Positions 1 to 6,700 of a stretch of 15,617 nucleotides of DNA are shown one piece after another (position 1 is the first letter of the stretch; the number at the start of each line of letters is the position of its first letter). The notes beneath the pieces are model-generated. The model did not search any database. It saw nothing but the letters and a program-made list of their open reading frames with translations, and had not been told where the DNA came from. Source of the stretch: JBFGWM01 sp041588495 (GTDB lineage: Bacteria; Pseudomonadota; Gammaproteobacteria; Pseudomonadales; JBFGWM01); the NCBI GenBank assembly GCA_041588495.1, contig JBFGWM010000037.1, forward strand, positions 1 through 15,617. Reading direction: 5' to 3'. The position numbers and the translations under genes were made by a program.

Positions 1-2
1 AC

Positions 3-1139
3 CTGATGACCAATCCGGCCATCCTCGACAAGGATGGCAACGAGATCCCCGAGGGCATCATGGACGGCATGGTCACCGCGGTGGCGGCGATCCACGACCT
101 CAAGGGCAACACCTCCCGCGGTAACTCGCGCACCGGCAGCATGTACATCGTGAAGCCGAAGATGCATGGTCCTGAAGAGGTGGCCTTCACCGTGGAGCTG
201 TTCGGCCGCATCGAGCAGGCGCTGGGTCTCGACAAGAACACCCTCAAGGTCGGCATCATGGACGAGGAGCGCCGCACCACGGTCAATCTCAAGGAATGCA
301 TCCGCGCCGCCAGCGAACGCACGGTGTTCATCAACACCGGTTTCCTCGATCGCACCGGCGATGAGATCCACACCTCCATGCTGGCCGGACCCTTCGTTCC
401 CAAGACGAAGATGAAGCAGCAGGCCTGGATCCTTGCCTATGAGGACTGGAACGTCGACATCGGCATCGAGTGCGGCCTGCCCGGCAAGGCGCAGATCGGC
501 AAGGGCATGTGGCCCATGCCCGACGAGATGGCGGCCATGCTGGAGCAGAAGATCGGCCATCCCATGGCGGGTGCGAACACCGCGTGGGTGCCGTCGCCGA
601 ACGGCGCGACCCTGCACAGCCTGCACTACCATCGTGTCAACGTGTTCGAGCGGCAGAAGGAACTGGCCAGCCGCGGGCGCGCCAGTCTTGATGATCTGCT
701 GACCATCCCGCTGCTCGGGGATCCGAAGTCCCTCAGCGAGGAGGACATCCGCTTCGAGCTGGACAACAACGCCCAGGGCATTCTGGGTTACGTGGTGCGC
801 TGGATCGACGCCGGCGTGGGCTGCTCCAAGGTGCCGGACATCAAGCATGTCGGCCTGATGGAAGACCGCGCCACCCTGCGCATCTCCTCGCAGCACCTCG
901 CCAACTGGCTGGAGCACGGCATCTGCACCCGGGACCAGGTGATGGACAGCCTGAAGCGCATGGCCAAGGTTGTTGACGAGCAGAATGCCGGCGATCCGGG
1001 CTACGTCAACATGGCACCCGGTTACGACGGTATCGCCTTCCAGGCCGCCTGCGACCTGGTATTCAAGGGCAAGGAACAGCCGTCCGGTTACACCGAGCCC
1101 CTGCTGCACGCGCACCGGCGGGCGCGCAAGGCCCGGTAG
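3..1139 (+). CDS. glcB: Malate synthase G, C-terminal part (5' end outside window)
   Basis: Condenses glyoxylate with acetyl-CoA to give malate in the cytoplasm (glyoxylate bypass or glycolate use). The reading frame is open from the window edge. The ATG at 6 is an internal Met in the conserved HLMTNPAI-type segment, matching about residue 344 of the 723-aa E. coli GlcB, so about 340 N-terminal residues, including the catalytic Arg338, lie outside. Visible landmarks are NSRTGS (codon 129 is the Arg), the metal ligands matching E. coli Glu427 (MDEERR, codon 264) and Asp455 (GFLDRTGDE, codon 348), the CSKVPD loop with the Cys617 equivalent (codon 822), and the catalytic-base Asp631 equivalent in MEDRATLR (codon 864). 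The C-terminal QPSGYTEPLLHA segment is typical of the G isoform and absent from the shorter A isoform. The spacings 427-455 and 617-631 match E. coli exactly. The identity is secure. Confidence 0.97.
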   Translation: MMTNPAILDKDGNEIPEGIMDGMVTAVAAIHDLKGNTSRGNSRTGSMYIVKPKMHGPEEVAFTVELFGRIEQALGLDKNTLKVGIMDEERRTTVNLKECIRAASERTVFINTGFLDRTGDEIHTSMLAGPFVPKTKMKQQAWILAYEDWNVDIGIECGLPGKAQIGKGMWPMPDEMAAMLEQKIGHPMAGANTAWVPSPNGATLHSLHYHRVNVFERQKELASRGRASLDDLLTIPLLGDPKSLSEEDIRFELDNNAQGILGYVVRWIDAGVGCSKVPDIKHVGLMEDRATLRISSQHLANWLEHGICTRDQVMDSLKRMAKVVDEQNAGDPGYVNMAPGYDGIAFQAACDLVFKGKEQPSGYTEPLLHAHRRARKAR

Positions 1140-1159
1140 GCTCAGCGCGGTCCGGCTGA

Positions 1160-1191
1160 GGCGGCTATGCTCCGGAAGTTCCGGTGCCGCC
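1160..1191 (+). other. Nested inverted repeat between glcB and the next gene
   Basis: GGCGGC at 1160-1165 pairs with GCCGCC at 1186-1191, and inside it CCGGA (1172-1176) pairs with TCCGG (1180-1184). A second small inverted repeat, CTCAGC/GCTGAG, lies at 1141-1160 directly after the malate synthase stop. Neither is followed by a T-run, so they are not canonical intrinsic terminators. They may protect the mRNA 3' end or may be chance in GC-rich DNA. Nothing else is evident in the 144-base gap. Confidence 0.25.
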
Positions 1192-1283
1192 CAACCCGGA
1201 ATCTGGCGCGGGTCCGCAGGGGCCCGCGCGCCACACCCGGGCAGGTCGTGGCAATACGGCCCCCCCGTGTTCGGATCAGAAGC

Positions 1284-1835
1284 ATGTTGAGATTGATCGC
1301 GAGCCTGTTGTTCTTCTTCACCGTCGCGGCGCATGCGGCGCCGGAACGGCCGAGGGGCGCATGGCCCGACGAAAAACGCCATGCCATGCATGCGGCCTAC
1401 GACTTTATCATCGGCAGCCACCTGCAGGACGACGAGACGCTGTCGCCGGAAGCGCAGCGGAACGCGCGCGTGGGCAAGGTCCAGTTGCTGGGCGTGAACG
1501 TCAACAACCTGATCACCTGCGTCGCCTGGAACCGCTACATGGCCAGGACTTCGTTGAGCGGGTCACTGCACAGCCAGAAGGGTGATCAGCTTGCCAATCA
1601 TCTCCTGGCACTGCTCTCGGCGCTACATCGGCACCAGGTGGAAGTGCCTTCCAAGGAACAACTTGACCAGGCCCTGGTCGCGCGCCTGCGTTACGTCGAA
1701 GAACTCAATAACGCCTATTACAAGGGTGGGGGCGATCCAAAGGCCCGGGAAGAGTGGACCGCGCGCCTGCGGGCCTGCGAAAAGGAAGTGACGAACGCGA
1801 ATGCCCTCGAGCAGCGCGTGCAGGAGTCGCAGTAG
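1284..1835 (+). CDS. Small exported protein of unknown function (183 aa)
   Basis: I do not recognise the family. The start at 1284 is preferred because it begins a clear signal peptide: MLRL, then the hydrophobic stretch IASLLFFFTVAAHA, with likely type I cleavage after AHA or AHAA. The frame stays open upstream to 1167, but that part is an Arg-rich translation with no coding character. The mature part, about 163 residues, is helical and charged and ends in a likely coiled-coil region (roughly residues 110-183, rich in Glu, Arg, Ala and Leu). It has two cysteines, in NLITCVAWNRY (about residue 77) and RLRACEKE (about residue 164), which could form one disulfide in the periplasm. No catalytic motif is visible. 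It follows malate synthase on the same strand but 144 bases away, so cotranscription is uncertain. A hairpin with a short T-run follows it. Confidence 0.75.
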   Translation: MLRLIASLLFFFTVAAHAAPERPRGAWPDEKRHAMHAAYDFIIGSHLQDDETLSPEAQRNARVGKVQLLGVNVNNLITCVAWNRYMARTSLSGSLHSQKGDQLANHLLALLSALHRHQVEVPSKEQLDQALVARLRYVEELNNAYYKGGGDPKAREEWTARLRACEKEVTNANALEQRVQESQ

Positions 1836-1865
1836 CGAATCATCGCCGGCCCGGAACAGGGTCGA

Positions 1866-1905
1866 CCCGGACAATCCGGCTGACTGCCGGTTTTGCATGT
1901 CCGGG
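1866..1905 (+). terminator. Nested hairpin, possible terminator between convergent genes
   Basis: An inner stem CCGGC (1876-1880) / GCCGG (1886-1890) with loop TGACT is followed directly by TTTT, the form of a weak intrinsic terminator for the plus-strand gene ending at 1835. An outer 8-bp stem, CCCGGACA (1866-1873) / TGTCCGGG (1898-1905), encloses it. The element sits between the convergent 3' ends at 1835 and 1962. The short inner stem and short T-run keep confidence moderate. Confidence 0.5.
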
Positions 1906-1961
1906 CCCGTGCAATGCAATGCCCCGTGCGCGATGCAATGGGTGGCAATCCCCCGGGGCGG

Positions 1962-2948
1962 CTACGCGTTCGGTGTAACGAGAATTTTCCCGTCCCGCTC
2001 GCCCTGTGACGCAGCCGCAACGGCGTCCCGGACCTGGTCGATCGTGTAGGTTGCGTGAATCCTGGACCGCAGCTTGCCGCTGGCGATCAATCCCGTGAGT
2101 TCCCCGAATACCGCCATCTGCTGCTGTTGCGTGGCGGTACGGAACCATCTTGCCAGCCAGAATCCGCGGCAGGTGACGTCGTTGAACACCAGGGACCGCG
2201 CCGAGAGCATGCATGGCTTGCCGCTCATGGCCCCGTAGTTGACCAGCGTCCCGCCCTCGGCAAGGCATGCAGCCAGGCGCTCCGTGGCGTCGCCGCCCAC
2301 GGCATCGATTCCGAGCCGGATTTTTGCCCCGCCGGTGGCTTCTGACACCCGGTCCGCGAGGTCGTCCCCATCCACGAGGACGATGTCACCGCCGCTTTCC
2401 GTGACCCCGGCGACAGCCGAATCGCGGCGCACCACGTTCACGGTCCGGTAGCCCCGCAGTTTCGCCAGTTGCACCAGGTAGCCGCCGACACCGGAGTTCG
2501 CGGCGTTCTGTATGACCCATTCCCCATCCCCGAGCGTCACGAACTCGCTCAGCAGCAGGGAGGCGGTCGGCGGATTCACGGTGATCATGGCCAGTTGCTG
2601 CGGATCGGCCTCGTTGGGTAGCGGAATGAGCGCGTCCGCGGGAACTGCCATGTGGGTGCTCCAGGTCCCGCTTCCGACCGGCAACAGGACAGTTTGTCCC
2701 ACCGCGGGCTGCTCCACCCCGGGGCCGAGTTCAACAACACGGCCCACCCCCTCGGCGCCGCCGACGGCGGGCAATGGCGGGAGCATCCCGTACTGTCCGG
2801 TGAGGGTCAGCACGTCACTGGGATTGATGGGTGCGGCGAGCACCTCGGCCAGGACCTGTCCGGGTGACAGTTCCGGTTTCTCAAACTCCACCACTTCGAT
2901 CACTTCATGGGGGACGGGGCCGCGGTGCTTGTATTGGGCTTTCTTCAT
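1962..2948 (-). CDS. MECR-like 2-enoyl thioester reductase (medium-chain dehydrogenase/reductase family)
   Basis: Predicted cytoplasmic NAD(P)H-dependent reductase of 328 aa, a normal length for the MDR superfamily. The N-terminal GroES-like part carries INPSDVLTLTGQYG and LPAVGGAEGVG (residues about 41-69). This resembles the mitochondrial enoyl-CoA/ACP reductases (MECR/Etr1), whose catalytic Tyr lies in this segment; Tyr53 here is the candidate. The Rossmann part has NAANSGVGGYLVQLAK and an NVVRR-type end of the next strand, followed later by RGFWLARWF, a characteristic MECR-like segment. No zinc-ligand set typical of alcohol dehydrogenases is seen, so a zinc ADH is unlikely. The ATG at 2948 is preceded by AAGGA (2956-2960) at good spacing. 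It lies 61 bases downstream of the SRPBCC gene on the same strand, so the two are probably cotranscribed. The substrate is unknown; a quinone-oxidoreductase-like role is the main alternative. Confidence 0.85.
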   Translation of the reverse strand: MKKAQYKHRGPVPHEVIEVVEFEKPELSPGQVLAEVLAAPINPSDVLTLTGQYGMLPPLPAVGGAEGVGRVVELGPGVEQPAVGQTVLLPVGSGTWSTHMAVPADALIPLPNEADPQQLAMITVNPPTASLLLSEFVTLGDGEWVIQNAANSGVGGYLVQLAKLRGYRTVNVVRRDSAVAGVTESGGDIVLVDGDDLADRVSEATGGAKIRLGIDAVGGDATERLAACLAEGGTLVNYGAMSGKPCMLSARSLVFNDVTCRGFWLARWFRTATQQQQMAVFGELTGLIASGKLRSRIHATYTIDQVRDAVAAASQGERDGKILVTPNA

Positions 2949-3009
2949 CTTGGGGTCCTTCAGTTACGTTACGGCTTGGATGTGAGCAGGGGTGGGGAAA
3001 CTGGCCTGG

Positions 3010-3450
3010 TCAGGGCGCCGGCCGTTCCGCGATGGCTTTCAGTATGGCCAAAAACATGCGTTCCACATTCGGGGCCGCAATCCGGGTCATCAGCCCCCCG
3101 ACCAGTGGCGCCTTCAGCCGGTAGGTCGAGGTCCAGGTGACCGCGGTTCCGGCCGGGGTCTCCTCGAGGCGGATGCTGCCACCCGCGTGCTCGATCGCGG
3201 GGCGTGACTCCAGGATCCGGTAATCCATCCGCCATGGGCGTTCGAATGCCGTGATCTCCTCGACAAAGCGGGCCCGGCCGGCCTCGATTTCACGGATCGC
3301 GCCAAGACCATTTTTCTCGGTCCGGCCCTCCCGGAGCAGCCTCGAGGCCCGGATGCCGGGGAATTGGCGATAGGCGGCGTGGTCGCTGATGTGGTCGAAC
3401 ACCTCGGAAACGGGTGCCGCGATCGTGTGTTTGACCGTTGTCGTGAGCAT
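3010..3450 (-). CDS. SRPBCC-family (polyketide cyclase/START-like) protein
   Basis: A 146-aa soluble protein with the helix-grip pattern of SRPBCC hydrophobic-ligand-binding proteins. It opens with a beta-strand (LTTTVKHTIAAPVSEVFDHISD), continues with a middle stretch of alternating strands (for example VEEITAFERPWRMDYRIL and GTAVTWTSTYRLKAP), and ends with a long amphipathic helix (LMTRIAAPNVERMFLAILKAIAE). The start at 3450 is chosen because the conserved MLTTTVKHTI start fits family N-termini and is preceded by a GGACGGA ribosome-binding site. The frame continues upstream to 3555 but that extension (rich in Cys, Arg and His) looks non-coding. Family members bind or transform lipids and other hydrophobic molecules; the ligand cannot be read from the sequence. 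It is first in a likely two-gene unit with the enoyl reductase, which hints at lipid or fatty-acyl chemistry. That link is inferred. Confidence 0.82.
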   Translation of the reverse strand: MLTTTVKHTIAAPVSEVFDHISDHAAYRQFPGIRASRLLREGRTEKNGLGAIREIEAGRARFVEEITAFERPWRMDYRILESRPAIEHAGGSIRLEETPAGTAVTWTSTYRLKAPLVGGLMTRIAAPNVERMFLAILKAIAERPAP

Positions 3451-3558
3451 TTTTTCCGTCCCTCGGTGGCGCGCCTTCCGAAGTGTACACCGCGGGCAGA
3501 TCCAACCCCGCAAGTGTGTTTGCAAGTCACTGTTCTGATTACCACTTTGTTCCACTTT

Positions 3559-3574
3559 CCGGCACGGGTGCCGG
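3559..3574. promoter_or_regulatory. Perfect inverted repeat in the intergenic region between divergent genes
   Basis: CCGGCAC-GG-GTGCCGG forms a 7-bp perfect inverted repeat between the divergent SRPBCC and adhesin genes. It is followed on the plus strand by A-rich sequence (GCAAAAAACG), so it is not a plus-strand terminator, and on the minus strand the T-run precedes rather than follows it. A protein-binding site or 5' structural element is possible. No assigned function. Confidence 0.35.
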
Positions 3575-3596
3575 GCAAAAAACGGGCCATGAAGAG

Positions 3597-3612
3597 TAGT
3601 ACTTAAGTACTA
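3597..3612. promoter_or_regulatory. 16-bp perfect palindrome upstream of the adhesin gene (candidate operator)
   Basis: TAGTACTTAAGTACTA is a perfect 16-bp palindrome about 100 bases before the adhesin start. It is AT-rich in a GC-rich region and overlaps the best -10-like sequence (TACTATATC, 3608-3616). No good -35 box is seen at the expected distance, which suits either a repressor operator or an activator-dependent promoter. The cognate regulator is not recognisable from the sequence. The dyad is observed directly; the operator role is inference. Confidence 0.45.
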
Positions 3613-3711
3613 TATCGAAAGACTAACATTTGCCCGAGATTGATCATCAGGAGCGGGCCAATTTCTGTGCCCCGCCGCCTCACAAGGACCCGGAGAAGTC
3701 CGGTACGAAGC

Positions 3712-6700
3712 ATGGCCACCACGGTTCAAGTCAATTCAATCAGCCCGATCGGCAACGTCGTCGCCCTGAGCGGTACGGCCCGGGCCACCAACCCGGGCAC
3801 GGGTGTTACCCGTGACCTGCAGCTCGGCGACGAGGTATTTGCCGAAGAGGTTCTTACCACCGCCAGGGGGAGCGCACTCGCCATCCAGTTTCTGAATGGC
3901 AGCCGCTTCGACATGGGCGGTAATTCCGAAATGGCGCTGGACGCCGAAGTCGTTGACCAGGCCCTCCTGGCCGGCGAAACCGTTTCGGTCGAGGCGCTGG
4001 AAGGTGATGATGCCCAGGGGTCCGGTGTGACCTCGGACATCGACGCCATACAGCAGGCCCTGCTCGCCGGCGCCGACCCCACGGAACTGGAAGCCACGGC
4101 TGCCGGTGCCGGTGGGGGCGGCGAGGACGACGGTTCCAGCTTCGTTCTGTTGAGCCGTTCGAACCAGCGGACCACCCCTGAATCCGGGTTCGACACGGAC
4201 CCGGTCGGTGTGGCCTTCGGCCAACTCCAACCCGAGCTCGTTCCGGAAGAAGAGGAAGAGGCAGCGCCGGCGGAAGTCAGCAACCTTCTGCCGGTCGCCA
4301 ATGACGACGTCGGCTCCATGTTCGAAGACGACGACGGCGTGACCATCCCGGAACTGAACGACATCCTGGGTGACGGACAGCACGTGCGCATCATCAGCGG
4401 CGGGCTGTACGGCTCGCTGTCGTTCGACGAAAACTCCAACAGCTGGGTCTACGTCCCGAACCAGGATTTCAATTACCTGGCCGATGGTGAATCCCTGCAG
4501 GATGTTTTCGAATACCTGCTGATCGACGCCGACGGGGACTCCGATCCGGCGACGGTGACCATTACCATCATCGGCACCAATGATGCCCCGCGGATTGAGC
4601 TGGAAGGCACGAACGACAGGGGTGCGGTGCGCGAACGGGTCGAGGACGCCGAGGACGAGATGATCGCGGTGCTCGGTGACGCCGGTGCCATCGCTTTCTC
4701 TGACGTGGACCTCAGCGACACCCACAGCGCCTCCGTGGTTGCCAGCAGCAGCACGCACAGCAGCGTGCTGGGCAGCCTGGTGCTTGGCATCGTGGACCAG
4801 GACAACCACTCGATCGGCTGGAGCTACACGGTCTCTGACGCCGCGGTGAACTTTCTCCGCGAGGGTCAGCCCGTGGTGGAAACCTTCACCGTCGAAGTGG
4901 CCGATGGCAAGGGCGGCACGGCCCGGCAGAACGTGGTGATCACCATTACCGGTTCCAACGACCGGCCGGTGATCAGCGGCGTTGCCTCCGGCACCGTGGT
5001 CGAGGACGGTGATTCCGACGCGGATGAACGTACCGCGCAGACCGCCTCCGGCCAGCTGAACGTCGCCGACGACGATGTCCGTGACCAGCATGCCTGGTCG
5101 TTCGACGCCGCCGGTACGACTGACCACCCGCTCGGCACGATCTTCGGCGCCTTCAGCGTCGACGCCAACGGTCTGTGGACCTACGTGCTGAACAATGCGC
5201 TGGCGCAACAGTTGGCCGCAAACGAGACCTATCGCGAGACCTACACGGTCAACGTGCGGGACGACTCCGGCGTGGCCGCCAGCGACACGGCGAGCCAGCA
5301 GGTCGTGATCACCATCATCGGCACCAACGATGCCCCCGTGATCATCAGCGAGGGCAGCGATGCCGAGGGCGCGGTGCGCGAACGGGTTGAGGACGCCGAG
5401 GATGAACTGTCGGCGCTGCTGACGGACTCCGGTGACATCCTGTACTCCGATGTCGACCTGGCGGACACCCATACCGTCGCGATCATCGGCGAGGGCAGCA
5501 CCCACGGCAGCGTGCTGGGCAAGCTTTTGCTCGGTGACGTGGACCAGGCCAACAAGACCGTAAGCTGGAGCTACTCGGTATCCGACGCCGCGGTGAACTT
5601 CCTCAGCGAGCGTCAGACCGTGGTGGAAACCTTCACGGTTGAAGTGTCCGACGGCAAGGGCGGCACCACCCGGCAGAACGTCGTGATCACCATTACCGGT
5701 TCCAACGACCGGCCGGTGATCAGTGGCGTCACGTCCGGTACGGTGGTCGAGGACGGTGATTCCGACGCGAATGCGAACACCTCGCAGACCGCTTCGGGCC
5801 AGCTGACCGTCGCCGACGATGACGTCCGTGACCAGCATACCTGGTCGCTCGACGCCTCGCGCACGACCGACCATCCGCTGGGCACCATCTTTGGTACATT
5901 CAGCGTTGACGCCAACGGCCTGTGGACCTACGTGCTGAACAATGCGCTGGCCCAACAGCTGGCGTCGGGCGAGACCTATCGTGAGACCTACACGGTCAAC
6001 GTGCGGGACGACTCCGGCGTGGCCGCCAGCGACACGGCGAGCCAGCAGGTCGTGATCACCATCATCGGCACCAACGATGCGCCGGTGGTCCGGTCCGCTT
6101 TCGCCGTGGTATCCGAGGAGGGTCTTGCCTGGGGCAACCCGGACAACGCCCCGCTGGGGAGCGACACCACCAATGCACGGGAATTCTCCGGGCAGCTTTC
6201 CATCTCGGATGCGGACAGCTCGGCCTTCACGGTCAGCCTGGTGAAACCCGCGGACGGCACCTTCAAGTCCGGCGGCGTGAATGTCGTCTGGGCCTTGAGC
6301 CAGGACGCCAAGACCCTGACCGGTTACGCCGGTCCCGAGGGGAGCGCGATCCTGCGGATCGTGGTCACTGACTCCGGTGCGTACACCGTGACCCTGCTCG
6401 GCCAGGCTGACCACCCGGTCGCCAACGTGGAGGACAATTTCTCCTTCGACGTCACGATCAACGTGTCCGACAGGGTTGCCAGCGTGCCTGCCACGCTGAC
6501 AATCACCGTGGAGGACGACTCGCCTGTCATCAGCCTGGTACAGGACGGCATCATGACCAACCAGGCCGGCGTGCTGACGGGCCAGTTACTGGCCAGTTTC
6601 GGCGGCGACCGGGTGGGTGGCAGTTATGACCTGTCCGGCAGTATCGCCAAGGCGCCTGCTGGCCTGGTCTACACGGTCACCAACAACCCGGACGGTTCGT

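Noticed and set aside
3640..3711. Upstream TTG start for the adhesin
   Set aside because: The 24-residue extension is Arg/Pro-rich with no ribosome-binding site. The ATG at 3712 matches the usual N-terminus of retention modules.
4564..6087. CRISPR-like or mobile-element repeat
   Set aside because: The repeat units are 747 bp, in frame and coding for adhesin domains, with no spacers or transposase.
3736..6414. Long open frame on the minus strand (about 890 codons) opposite the adhesin
   Set aside because: GC-rich, repeat-containing antisense frame. Its translation is His/Gly/Arg-rich and simply mirrors the adhesin repeats. The plus-strand frame has clear family motifs.
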